Made by a program: the position numbers and the translations under genes
The notes under the pieces: generated by a model
The model's database searches: none
Seen by the model: the letters and a program-made list of their open reading frames with translations, nothing else
Told to the model about the DNA's origin: nothing
From: Clostridiales bacterium
GTDB lineage: Bacteria; Bacillota; Clostridia; Oscillospirales; Butyricicoccaceae
Assembly: GCA_004555915.1 (NCBI GenBank)
Contig: SFJM01000007.1
Location: 19,908-83,907, forward strand
Direction of reading: 5' to 3'
Length of the DNA stretch: 64,000 nt
In this document: one piece after another, positions 1 to 8,125 of the stretch
Numbering within the stretch: position 1 is the stretch's first letter
Layout of the letters: each line of letters opens with the position of its first letter

Positions 1-882
1 TTTCACCGAACGATTGAGCGCGAATTTCAGTTCCATCGCATTTGTCTGGTTTTCCGCCCATAGCCAGGCACGGATAATAATTGCAGAATCTGCAAGTTCT
101 GTCACTTCAACCTTCACTTCCGGCTCTATGGATGCAGTTTCCGGTGTCCGGACATCCAAATGCAGCGGATTACGCATCACCTCATCCCGCAGGATGGCAA
201 TCGCCTTTTCCATGTCACTTTCATAGGTGATACCCACGTTAAAAAATTCACAAATGCGGTTGTCTCCATAGTTCGCATTTTCCAGTACACCACTGTTGAT
301 GGTGCCATTGGGGATGATAATGCGCTTGTTCTGTGGGGTCCGGATGACCGTATGCCGCAGGGTGATCTCCTCAATGGTGCCGGAGACATCGTTATACCGC
401 ACAAAATCACCGATGACAAAGGGCTTGAAAAACAGGATCATCACACCGCCGGCTACATTGCCCAGTGTCTCCTGGGCCGCAAAGCCCACAATGACCGCAA
501 CGATGCCGCCGGATGCCAGGATCGCAGCAAGGGAATCCGATGCCCCCGGAATACTGGAAACAACCACCACGCCGCCGATAAAATACACAATCGTCAGCAC
601 TACATACCGTGCAAATGAAATCAGTGTCACGCTGGTATTTCCCGCCGCCGTCATGGCGTCAACCGTGTGCCGGAATGCCTTATTCACCAGCTTCACTGCC
701 ATCAACATAATGAAAACAGCAATCAGAATAAAAATCAGCCGTCCAAACCAGGTTGGCAGATGAAAAAAGCTCGTGACTGTCTGAACGCTTTCAATTGCCG
801 TGGCCGTAGCATCATTGGTAACCTCTACCGCGTCATCCGTAGTCATCACACCGGAGCCCTGCACCAGCTTCCAAACCATCAT
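1..882 (-). CDS. mscS: Small-conductance mechanosensitive channel, MscS family (3' end off window)
   Basis: MscS channels open under membrane tension and release solutes during hypo-osmotic shock. Translating the complement from ATG at 882 gives 294 codons running past base 1 with no stop, so the C-terminus is missing. A GGAGAGGAG box sits just upstream of the start. Three hydrophobic segments lie near residues 48-66, 89-110 and 117-134. The last leads into the family's pore and beta-domain signature: AAQETLGNVAGGV at about 135, FFKPFVIGDFV at about 151, then RTPQNKRIIIPN, typical of the cytoplasmic vestibule. The gene lies downstream of proS in the same direction but is separated from it by a hairpin terminator, so it is probably transcribed alone. 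The family call is strong; physiological role is inferred from the family. Confidence 0.93.
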   Translation of the reverse strand, partial: MMVWKLVQGSGVMTTDDAVEVTNDATATAIESVQTVTSFFHLPTWFGRLIFILIAVFIMLMAVKLVNKAFRHTVDAMTAAGNTSVTLISFARYVVLTIVYFIGGVVVVSSIPGASDSLAAILASGGIVAVIVGFAAQETLGNVAGGVMILFFKPFVIGDFVRYNDVSGTIEEITLRHTVIRTPQNKRIIIPNGTINSGVLENANYGDNRICEFFNVGITYESDMEKAIAILRDEVMRNPLHLDVRTPETASIEPEVKVEVTELADSAIIIRAWLWAENQTNAMELKFALNRSVK

Positions 883-904
883 ATCTAATCTCCTCTCCTG
901 ATAA

Positions 905-943
905 AAGGGCACGCTGCAATGTATTCCCTCACAGCGTGCCCTT
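905..943 (-). terminator. Rho-independent terminator after proS
   Basis: Perfect 12-bp stem (905-916 with 932-943) followed on the minus strand by a short TTTT run. It sits 20 bases past the proS stop and before the mscS start, so it separates the two transcripts. Confidence 0.75.
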
Positions 944-963
944 CCGGTTATTCTATGTTTTGT

Positions 964-2679
964 TTATTTCAGCTCCGCCAGCATATCCTGTACCAGCTTC
1001 TCCACGTATGCAACAGCCTCCTCCGGCGCCACATCCTCACGCAGAGACTTGTCACGCTTGGAAACCTCTACTGCACCGCGCTTGACCGTCTTCGGGCTGA
1101 CAATTACACGAACCGGTACACCCAGCAGGTCAGCATCCGAGAACATATTGCCCGCACTGACCTTGCGGTCATCATAAATGACCTCCACACCGGCTGCCTG
1201 CAGCTGGTTGTACAGCATATCCGCTGTCTCACGTACCTGCGGGTCGGTTGCCTTGATGGCACAGATGTGTACCTGCCACGGCGCAATCGACATGGGCCAG
1301 ATCGGGCCGTAATCATCATGCTTGACCTCGCATACCGATGCGCACAGGCGGCCGACACCGATGCCATAGCAGCCCATGATCGGATAATGCGGCTTGCCGT
1401 CCTGACCGATATAGGTCATTTCCATGGACTTGGTGTACTTGGTGCCCAGCTGGAAGATGTTGCCCACCTCAATGCCGCGGCTGACACGGATGTGCGGCTT
1501 GCCGCATACCGGACAGATGGCACCTTCATAGGTCTTGGCAAAATCTGCAACCTTTGCATCCGGCGTATCACGCTTGACATTGTAGCCCGTATAATGGTAA
1601 TTTTCCTCGTTGGCACCGCAGACCGAGCTGTTCAGGGCAGCAACAGACTTGTCAATGACATAGTCCACGCCCTCCGGCAGACCAACCGGGCCGATAAAGC
1701 CTGCCACAATGCCGCTTTCCAGCGTAATTTCTGCCGGATGGATTTCCTCACCCAGGAAGTTGCGCAGCTTGGTCTCGTTGACCTCCAGATCACCGCGGAT
1801 GAACGCAACCACATATTCATCGGTCATATTCTTCTGGTATACAACCGCCTTGCAGGAAGCATTGGCCGGTGCATGCAGATATTCACATACCGCTTCAATG
1901 GTCTTGGTTTCCGGAGTAAACACCTTCTCCAGCGGTGCTTCCACAGTTTCCGGTGCTTCCACGATGCAGTCCGCCGCTTCCATGTTGGAACGGTAGCCGC
2001 AGTCACACAGGACAATGGTATCCTCGCCGCAGTCGGTCAGCAGCATAAATTCATGGGATACGCTGCCGCCCATCATGCCGGAGTCAGACTTGACTGCCAC
2101 AACCTCCGGGATACCCGCACGGCGGTAAATATTTTCGTATGCCTGATAGCACTTCTCATAATATGCTTCCAGATCCTCCTGAGAGGTATGGAAGGAATAG
2201 GCATCCTTCATGGTAAATTCACGGACACGGATCAGGCCACCGCGGGCACGGGGCTCATCACGGAACTTGGTCTGAATCTGGTAAATCATGAACGGATACT
2301 GGGAATAGGACTGGGCAGTGCCGCGGGCCAGATGTACCGCAGCTTCCTCATGGGTCATGCCCAGAACCACCGGCTGACCGCTTCTGTCCTTAAAGCGTGC
2401 CATTTCACTGCCGATGGACTCATACCGGCCGGATTCCTGCCACAGAGATGCGGGCATAACCACCGGGAACATAACTTCCTGTCCGTCAATCTTATCCATT
2501 TCCTCACGGATAATGTTCTCAATTTTCTTGGTGATGCGCTTTGCCGGCATATACAGCGAATAAATACCGGTGGTCAGCTGCTTCATATAGCCGCCGCGCA
2601 CCATGAGCTTATGGCTGTCCAGCTGGCAGTCCGCCGGAGTTTCCTTAAAGCGGGCGCCGAGCATGCTGCTCATTTTCAT
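964..2679 (-). CDS. proS: Prolyl-tRNA synthetase
   Basis: Class II synthetase that attaches proline to tRNA-Pro in the cytoplasm; 571 aa. Visible motifs are TMKDAYSF and the motif 2 FRDEPRARGG (about residues 139-148), and motif 3 GIGVGR (about 439-444). A long insertion between motifs 2 and 3 (about 230-385) corresponds to the editing domain of the bacterial-type enzyme that removes mischarged alanine. The C-terminal part carries the anticodon-binding fold. I chose ATG at 2679, preceded by AAAGGAATGG, rather than the in-frame ATG at 2706, because the family begins near this Met and it has a spaced ribosome site. It is transcribed away from a small gene at 2772, and no T-box is visible in the short leader. 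Confidence 0.97.
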   Translation of the reverse strand: MKMSSMLGARFKETPADCQLDSHKLMVRGGYMKQLTTGIYSLYMPAKRITKKIENIIREEMDKIDGQEVMFPVVMPASLWQESGRYESIGSEMARFKDRSGQPVVLGMTHEEAAVHLARGTAQSYSQYPFMIYQIQTKFRDEPRARGGLIRVREFTMKDAYSFHTSQEDLEAYYEKCYQAYENIYRRAGIPEVVAVKSDSGMMGGSVSHEFMLLTDCGEDTIVLCDCGYRSNMEAADCIVEAPETVEAPLEKVFTPETKTIEAVCEYLHAPANASCKAVVYQKNMTDEYVVAFIRGDLEVNETKLRNFLGEEIHPAEITLESGIVAGFIGPVGLPEGVDYVIDKSVAALNSSVCGANEENYHYTGYNVKRDTPDAKVADFAKTYEGAICPVCGKPHIRVSRGIEVGNIFQLGTKYTKSMEMTYIGQDGKPHYPIMGCYGIGVGRLCASVCEVKHDDYGPIWPMSIAPWQVHICAIKATDPQVRETADMLYNQLQAAGVEVIYDDRKVSAGNMFSDADLLGVPVRVIVSPKTVKRGAVEVSKRDKSLREDVAPEEAVAYVEKLVQDMLAELK

Positions 2680-2771
2680 AATGCTTCCATTCCTTTCGAC
2701 ATGCACCTTTTCCCCTGCGCCATCATACGCTGGAAGCAGAACAAATGCTTCCCGGTCAGGAGGTTCAGGTC

Positions 2772-3077
2772 ATGCAATCTGTATTTTATGTCCGTCCCGC
2801 CCAGCGGGAACAGGTCGAAACCACCGTCACCCTGCATGCGTCAGACCGTCCGGTTCTGCTGGGCACCATTGTGGGGGATGACGGCAAGCCGCTGGCAAAT
2901 GCCCTTGCGGTGCTGTATGCCTCCGGCGGTGCCCAGCCGGATACGGTTGCCGGTGTGACATTTTCCGATGCACTGGGCCGGTTTGTCTTTGGGCCGCTGG
3001 AGCCCGGCGTGCTGTATCAGGTCAGCATTCACGCTGACACCATGCTCCGCCGGACCCTGGAACAGCCCGAAGAATAA
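2772..3077 (+). CDS. Small orphan protein with a prealbumin/carboxypeptidase-regulatory-like beta domain
   Basis: A 101-aa protein between divergent proS and convergent thrS. ATG 2772 has AGGAGG eight bases upstream, better than the in-frame ATG at 2745. Residues about 30-95 read like a carboxypeptidase-regulatory or Cna-B-type beta-sandwich: LLGTIVGDDGKPLANA, then SDALGRFVFGPLEPG and YQVSIH, the usual pattern of a strand, a DxxGxF turn and a final strand. There is no signal peptide, membrane segment or sortase motif, which is unusual because such domains normally sit in secreted adhesins. The stop lies 6 bases before the thrS stop. Function unknown; the fold assignment rests on pattern only. 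Confidence 0.72.
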   Translation: MQSVFYVRPAQREQVETTVTLHASDRPVLLGTIVGDDGKPLANALAVLYASGGAQPDTVAGVTFSDALGRFVFGPLEPGVLYQVSIHADTMLRRTLEQPEE

Positions 3078-3083
3078 TTTCTT

Positions 3084-4868
3084 TTACTTCTTTGCCTTGG
3101 TTGCCACAACCTCAGTCAGCAGGGCTTCAAAGTCCTCATAGGACATGGCGCCCAGATCACCCTCGGCACGGTGGCGCGGGGATACGGTGTTGTTCTCCAG
3201 ATCCTTGTCACCCACAATCAGCAGGTACGGGATGCGCTCATTGCGGCCCTCACGAATCTTATAGCCCAGCTTCTCCGAGCGATGGTCAACTTCCACACGG
3301 AAGCCCTTTGCCCGCAGCTTTGCCGTAAGTTCATCCGCATAGTCTGCGGCACGGTCGGTAACCGGCAGGACACGTACCTGCTCCGGTGCCATCCAGGTCG
3401 GCAGGGAGCCTGCATACTTTTCAATCAGGTATGCCAGCGTGCGCTCATAGCAGCCCAGAGAGGTTCTGTGCAGAATATACGGAACCTTCTTCTCGCCATC
3501 GGTATCCGTGTAGTACATGCCGAAGCGTTCTGCCAGCAGCATGTCAATCTGAATGGTAACCAGCGTGTCCTCCTTGCCATGGACATTCTTATACTGGATA
3601 TCCAGCTTCGGGCCATAGAATGCCGCCTCGTCAATGCCAACTTCATATTCTACGCCAAGGTCATCCAGAATCTGTGCCATGGTTGCCTGTGCAACCTCCC
3701 ACTGCTCTGCGGTGCCCTCATACTTATTGTTCGGGTTTGCCGGGTCCCACTGGGAGAAACGGAAGGTGCAGTCCTCCAGCAGGCCAACGGTATCCAGCAT
3801 ATACTTTGCCAGCTCCAGACAATCCTTAAATTCTTCCTCCAGCTGATCCGGACGGACTACATTGTGTCCCTCGGAAATGGTAAACTGGCGGACACGGATC
3901 AGGCCGTGCATTTCACCGGAATCCTCGTTGCGGAACAGCGTGGAGGTCTCACCCATGCGCATCGGCAGGTCACGATAGGAACGTGCGCGGTTCAGATAGA
4001 CCTGATACTGGAACGGACAGGTCATCGGACGCAGGGCAAAGCATTCCTTTGTCTCATCATATGGGTCGCCCATGATGAACATGCCGTCAAGATAATGATC
4101 CCAGTGACCGGAAATCTTAAAGAATTCACGCTTGGCAAACAGCGGAGTCTTGGTCAGCAGGTAGCCATGTGCCTGCTCCACATCCTCTACCCAACGCTGC
4201 AGCTGCTGGATGACACGCGCACCCTTCGGCAGAATAACCGGCAGGCCCTGACCGATGGTATCTACTGTGGTAAAGTATTCCAGCTCACGGCCCAGCCTGT
4301 TGTGGTCACGCTTCTTTGCCTCTTCCACCTTTGCCAGGTATTCATCCAGCTGATCCTTCTTCGGGAATGCAATACCATAAATACGCTGCAGGGTTTCACG
4401 GCTGGAATCGCCGCGCCAGTATGCCGCATTACATGCGGTCAGCTTGATGGCATTGCCCTTGACGCGTCCGGTGGAATCCAGATGCGGACCGGCACACAGG
4501 TCGGTAAATTCGCCCTGCTTATAGAACGAAATAACCTCGTCCTCCGGCAGGTCGTTGATCAGCTCAACCTTATACGGCTCATCCTTCATCAGCTCCAGCG
4601 CTTCCGCCCGCGGCAGCTCAAAACGCTCCAGCTTGAGCTTTTCCTTGCAGATTTTGCGCATTTCCGCCTCAATCTGTTCCATGATCTCCGGGGTGAACGG
4701 AAACGGGGAGTCCAGATCATAATAGAAGCCGTTGTCAATCGACGGGCCGATTGCCAGCTTTACCTCCGGGTACAGGCGCTTGACAGCCTGTGCCAGAATA
4801 TGGGAGCAGGTATGCCAGTAGGTTTTGCGATACTGCTCATTTTCAAACGTATACTGATTGTCTGCCAT
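3084..4868 (-). CDS. thrS: Threonyl-tRNA synthetase lacking the N-terminal TGS domain
   Basis: Charges tRNA-Thr and edits Ser-tRNA-Thr. The 594-aa product begins almost directly with the editing domain (HTCSHILAQAV at about residue 19, IGPSIDNGFYYDLD, DLCAGPHLDSTG, YWRGDSSRETLQRIYG). The roughly 60-residue TGS domain found at the N-terminus of most bacterial ThrRS (about 640 aa) is absent. Class II catalytic motifs follow: FRNEDSGEMHGLIRVRQF (motif 2) and HRTSLGCYERTLAYLIEKY (motif 3), then the anticodon-binding domain. ATG 4868 is preceded by AAGGAGG; the upstream in-frame codons belong to the T-box leader and are not coding. Expression should be controlled by that leader. Confidence 0.96.
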   Translation of the reverse strand: MADNQYTFENEQYRKTYWHTCSHILAQAVKRLYPEVKLAIGPSIDNGFYYDLDSPFPFTPEIMEQIEAEMRKICKEKLKLERFELPRAEALELMKDEPYKVELINDLPEDEVISFYKQGEFTDLCAGPHLDSTGRVKGNAIKLTACNAAYWRGDSSRETLQRIYGIAFPKKDQLDEYLAKVEEAKKRDHNRLGRELEYFTTVDTIGQGLPVILPKGARVIQQLQRWVEDVEQAHGYLLTKTPLFAKREFFKISGHWDHYLDGMFIMGDPYDETKECFALRPMTCPFQYQVYLNRARSYRDLPMRMGETSTLFRNEDSGEMHGLIRVRQFTISEGHNVVRPDQLEEEFKDCLELAKYMLDTVGLLEDCTFRFSQWDPANPNNKYEGTAEQWEVAQATMAQILDDLGVEYEVGIDEAAFYGPKLDIQYKNVHGKEDTLVTIQIDMLLAERFGMYYTDTDGEKKVPYILHRTSLGCYERTLAYLIEKYAGSLPTWMAPEQVRVLPVTDRAADYADELTAKLRAKGFRVEVDHRSEKLGYKIREGRNERIPYLLIVGDKDLENNTVSPRHRAEGDLGAMSYEDFEALLTEVVATKAKK

Positions 4869-4869
4869 G

Positions 4870-5172
4870 AAAAATTCCTCCTTATTTTCACGGGGCAGAA
4901 AAAAATCCCACCCCTGACCAGAATCAGGGGTGGGATGACAATGCATCTCACGGTTCCACCCTGCTTGGTACAGCAAAAAAACTGTACCCGCTCATTTTCC
5001 GCTGTAACGTGCGGACTCCGTCGCAGGATACTTGGTTTTCCCCTGCGAAGCTCCGGGACCGGTGCACAGAACTGCCGCCGCCGCGGATGCTCCCAGCTAT
5101 TGCATCCACTCTCTGCAGGCCTGCCGATTGCAGTCTGTCTATTCCCATCAACGCCGTTTTTGTCTATAGATG
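4870..5172 (-). promoter_or_regulatory. T-box riboswitch leader of thrS
   Basis: The 300-base minus-strand leader between the thrS promoter and start contains the T-box motif AGGGTGGAACCGTG (complement of 4949-4962), an upstream AGAGAGTGG typical of the distal part of stem I, and a terminal hairpin that can be replaced by the antiterminator. Uncharged tRNA-Thr should stabilise the antiterminator and allow thrS transcription. A threonine specifier is plausible as ACC followed by G in the sequence TGCACCGG on the 3' side of stem I, but I did not fold the structure. This leader fills most of the 404-base gap between thrS and the clp gene. Confidence 0.92.
4905..4936 (-). terminator. Regulated terminator of the thrS T-box leader
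   Basis: Perfect 13-bp stem (4905-4917 with 4924-4936) followed on the minus strand by a run of seven T with one interruption. The 5' side overlaps the region that would pair with the T-box sequence in the antiterminator form. Confidence 0.9.
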
Positions 5173-5178
5173 TTATTT

Positions 5179-5207
5179 ATTTTACCTCTGTTAAAAGTCC
5201 TTGTCAA
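5179..5207 (-). promoter_or_regulatory. Promoter of thrS
   Basis: Minus-strand TTGACA (complement of 5202-5207), 17-base spacer and TAAAAT (complement of 5179-5184): a near-consensus housekeeping sigma promoter placed just before the T-box leader. Confidence 0.88.
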
Positions 5208-5272
5208 CCGACAGTTTCAACAAAAGCAGGAAATGAAACCCATATGCCGGTGTATCCAACGATACATACTCT

Positions 5273-7486
5273 TCACGCCCCGGAGCAGGTTGTGGCGCTC
5301 TGGGTGACCAGCAGGGCAATGGTTCCGTTTTCTGCCCGCAGCTCCACCTGCTGTCCTGCCCCTCCGGACAGCAGCAGGCTGGCCAGCGGGTCTGTCACCT
5401 TCCGTGCCACCGCGTCACGTACGGCCCGTGCTCCCCGGTTCACGTCCACGACACCCAGCAGCTGCTCCGTCTGTGCATCCCAGGTCAGCCGGGTACCTCT
5501 TGCCAGACAGCGGTTTGCCAGCCGGGCCAGCTCCTGCGCCGCAATCGCCGTGCAGTCCGCCACGGTCAGCGGAGAAAAGACAATGATATCATCCAGCCGT
5601 GCTGCCAGCTCCGGCTGCAGCACCCGCCTTGCTTCCTCCTCCGCCTGCTCCTGACGTGGATTGTCTTGGGAAGAAAAGCCCACCTTCCGTCCCTGCCGTC
5701 CGCTGCCCAGATTGGAGGTCAGTACAATGACCGCATGGCGGAAATCCGCGCTCCTGCCCTCGGAATCGGTCAGCCTGCCGTCCTCCAGCAGACGCAGCAG
5801 CAAGCGCAGCACATCCGGATGTGCCTTTTCCACCTCGTCAAACAGCACCAGTGAACGTGGCCGCCTGCGGATTTTTTCCGTCAGCTGCCCGCCGTCGCCA
5901 TAACCTTTATAACCGGGAGGTGCACCGATGAGCCGGGATACATCCTGTGACTGCTGGTATTCTGACAGGTCAATGCGGATCAGCCCATCCCTGCCGAACA
6001 GCGCCTGTGCCAGTGCCGTACAGACAGAGGTTTTTCCCACACCGGTGGAGCCGGTCAGCAGCAGAGCTGCCACCGGACGGGCTTCATCCCGCAAGCCGGC
6101 TCCTCCCCGGCGGACTGCCCGGCAGATGGCTTTCACTGCGGCATCCTGTCCGATGACCGTCCGGCAAAGCTCCTGCTCCAGCTGGAGCAGCCGTTGCGCT
6201 GTATCTCCCTCTGCCGCTGCGGAAAAGCCGTCAAACCGTTTGGCCACACGTGCTACCTCCTGTGCAGTGATGTCTTTCCCGCCCTCCAGATGCACTGCGG
6301 CACAGGTTTCATCCAGCAAATCAATTGCCTTATCCGGCAGATGCCGTTCCGGGCTGATGCGCACGGAAATGCTTACCGCCGCATGCAGGGCATCCGGATG
6401 AATGTGCACATGATGGTGCTGTTCATACCGTGATGCAATGCCCCGGAGAATTTCCTCCGCACCGGCTTCGTCCGGCTCGGATACATCAATGCGCTGAAAC
6501 CGTCGTTCCAGTGCCGCATCCTTTTCAATGGTCTTATGGTATTCCGCTGTGGTGGTGGTACCGATCAGGCGGATTTCCCCCCGGGCCAGCGCCGGCTTGA
6601 GCAGATTGGATGCATCAATGGCGCCCTCCGCGGAGCCTGCCCCCACCAGCGTGTGCACCTCGTCGATAAAGGCAATGATATGGTGTGATGCACTCAGCTC
6701 CCGCACAATATTCTTCAGGCGTTCCTCAAATTCACCCCGGTATTTGGTACCGGAAATCAGGCTTGCCATATCCAGTGAAACCAGTCTGGCATTCTGCAGC
6801 TCCTCCGGTACCTCACCGTTTGCAATCGCCAGCGCCAGTGCTTCCGCCACAGCGGTTTTGCCCACACCCGGATCGCCCAATAACACCGGATTGTTTTTTG
6901 TCCGGCGCTGTAAAATGGTAATCAGCCGGAACAGCTCATCCTCCCGTCCAATGACCGGGTCCAGCGAGCCGTTGCGTGCCAGCTCCGTCAGGTCCGTGGT
7001 ATACCGGTCCAGCGTGGAGGTGGAGGCCAGCCGCGCCATGGACCGCCAGCCTGCCGGCTCCTGTGCCACGGAAATACCGGTCTGCCGTTCCAGCGACGGG
7101 ATATCCGCTTCCATTTTTTCCATTACCCGCCGTGCCGTGCAATTGCGGCAGCTGACCAGCGCGCACAGCAGATGGTTTTCCCCCGCTGTACCGTTTCCCG
7201 CCGCTCCGGCTGCCTGCCGCAATACCATCTGTAAATTCCGGCTGATATGCTGCGGTTTCTGCCGCGGCATCCCTGTCCCGGTGAGCTTTGCCGTATAATA
7301 CAATCCGCGCCAGCTGCTGACACCAGCCTGTGTCAGGATTCTGCCGGCAGCGGAGTTCCGCCTTGCCACAAGCCCCAGCAGCAGATGCTCTGTTCCTACC
7401 GTATCCTTTCCCAGCAATCCGGCGCGCCGTGCCGATGTTTCCAGTACACGCTTTGCATTCCGGTCAAACGGTCCCTGAAATTCCAT
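5273..7486 (-). CDS. Clp/Hsp100 ATPase, ClpC/ClpA-like, without a middle coiled-coil domain
   Basis: A 737-aa two-ring AAA+ unfoldase. The N-terminal repeat domain begins with FQGPFDRNAKRVLETS and GTEHLLLGLV. The first AAA module has GDPGVGKT and FIDEVHT; the second has GSTGVGKT and VLFDEVEKA. A VGF tripeptide in RKVGFSSQD sits where ClpC/ClpA carry the ClpP-docking loop, so it probably feeds ClpP. Between DLLDETCAAV and VIGQDAAV there are only about 50 residues, so the coiled-coil M-domain of ClpC and its UVR motif are absent, giving a ClpA-like layout. The protein is shorter than usual ClpC (about 810). AGGGAG lies 4 bases before ATG 7486. No mcsA/mcsB/ctsR neighbours. Confidence 0.9.
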   Translation of the reverse strand: MEFQGPFDRNAKRVLETSARRAGLLGKDTVGTEHLLLGLVARRNSAAGRILTQAGVSSWRGLYYTAKLTGTGMPRQKPQHISRNLQMVLRQAAGAAGNGTAGENHLLCALVSCRNCTARRVMEKMEADIPSLERQTGISVAQEPAGWRSMARLASTSTLDRYTTDLTELARNGSLDPVIGREDELFRLITILQRRTKNNPVLLGDPGVGKTAVAEALALAIANGEVPEELQNARLVSLDMASLISGTKYRGEFEERLKNIVRELSASHHIIAFIDEVHTLVGAGSAEGAIDASNLLKPALARGEIRLIGTTTTAEYHKTIEKDAALERRFQRIDVSEPDEAGAEEILRGIASRYEQHHHVHIHPDALHAAVSISVRISPERHLPDKAIDLLDETCAAVHLEGGKDITAQEVARVAKRFDGFSAAAEGDTAQRLLQLEQELCRTVIGQDAAVKAICRAVRRGGAGLRDEARPVAALLLTGSTGVGKTSVCTALAQALFGRDGLIRIDLSEYQQSQDVSRLIGAPPGYKGYGDGGQLTEKIRRRPRSLVLFDEVEKAHPDVLRLLLRLLEDGRLTDSEGRSADFRHAVIVLTSNLGSGRQGRKVGFSSQDNPRQEQAEEEARRVLQPELAARLDDIIVFSPLTVADCTAIAAQELARLANRCLARGTRLTWDAQTEQLLGVVDVNRGARAVRDAVARKVTDPLASLLLSGGAGQQVELRAENGTIALLVTQSATTCSGA

Positions 7487-7618
7487 TTCACTCCCTCACT
7501 TTCGTTTGCTCCTTTCTTCATCTTTACCCAATTCCTTCCTTTTTAGACGTCATTTTGGGCATTTCCCGGGCAATTTTTTGACTTGCCAAAATGGATCTGT
7601 TTTTTTGCTTTTTGGGAG

Positions 7619-7646
7619 TTGTTTTTTTTAGACTTTGTGATACAAT
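7619..7646 (+). promoter_or_regulatory. Probable promoter of the ferredoxin gene
   Basis: TTGTTT (7619-7624), 16-base spacer and TACAAT (7641-7646), 34 bases before the start codon. The -35 element is weak but the spacing and position fit. Confidence 0.6.
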
Positions 7647-7679
7647 AGAGTTGAATTTGAAACAGGAGGTGTTACTTCT

Positions 7680-7850
7680 ATGGCTTATACTATCAGCAGT
7701 GCTTGCATCAGCTGTGGTTCCTGCGCTGGCGAGTGTCCGGTAGGCGCAATCTCCGAGGGTGATGGTCAGTACGTAATCGACGCTGGTTCCTGCATCGAAT
7801 GCGGTTCCTGCGCTGGTTCCTGCCCGATGGGTGCAATCTCCCAGGAGTAA
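7680..7850 (+). CDS. 2[4Fe-4S] clostridial-type ferredoxin
   Basis: A 56-aa soluble electron carrier of low potential, used by anaerobes with hydrogenases, pyruvate:ferredoxin oxidoreductase or Rnf. It carries two classical CxxCxxCxxxCP motifs: CISCGSCAGECP (residues 9-20) and CIECGSCAGSCP, each followed by a GAIS turn. The two halves are close copies of each other, as in the ancestral duplication of this family. An AGGAGGTG site lies 8 bases before ATG 7680. It is monocistronic, with its own promoter and terminator. Its partner enzymes are not in this window. Confidence 0.95.
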   Translation: MAYTISSACISCGSCAGECPVGAISEGDGQYVIDAGSCIECGSCAGSCPMGAISQE

Positions 7851-7870
7851 TCCGGCAAACTACATGCAAG

Positions 7871-7907
7871 AAAGACCTGGTATTTGCTTACCGGGTCTTT
7901 TTCTTTG
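7871..7907 (+). terminator. Terminator of the ferredoxin gene
   Basis: Stem 7871-7882 with 7889-7900 (12 bp with one G-T pair) followed by TTCTTTG on the plus strand, 20 bases after the stop codon. Confidence 0.85.
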
Positions 7908-7995
7908 CCCGGATGATGGAGATACGATCCTTTCTCCTTGTTCAAATTTCTCTCGTTTTATACCAAATCCTAGCAAAATCTATGCGCTTTTTATC

Positions 7996-8024
7996 TTGTT
8001 TTGACAAACAAAAGCATGTATAAT
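7996..8024 (+). promoter_or_regulatory. Promoter of the antiporter gene
   Basis: TTGTTT (7996-8001), 17-base spacer and a perfect TATAAT (8019-8024). A TTGACA at 8001-8006 is also present but only 12 bases from the -10 box. About 95 bases of untranslated leader follow, in which I see no known riboswitch. Confidence 0.75.
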
Positions 8025-8125
8025 ACAGTCGCAGTGTGGAGCAGGAGCCTTATGGATTTTTTTACAGATGATCCGGTCACATTTCCCGCTCTGCACAAAT
8101 AACATATTTATAGAAGGTGTAAACT

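Noticed and set aside
2680..2771. T-box or other riboswitch in front of proS
   Set aside because: Leader is too short for a T-box and contains no AGGGTGGNACC motif.
919..2958. Long plus-strand open frame opposite proS
   Set aside because: Mirrors a real synthetase gene on the other strand; no ribosome site and no protein-like features. Third-position codon bias makes long antisense frames common here.
3171..5654. Long plus-strand open frame opposite thrS and clp
   Set aside because: Crosses thrS, the T-box leader and part of clp on the other strand. No ribosome site, composition not protein-like.
8001..8006. TTGACA as -35 of the antiporter promoter
   Set aside because: Only 12 bases from the TATAAT; TTGTTT at 7996-8001 has the normal 17-base spacing.
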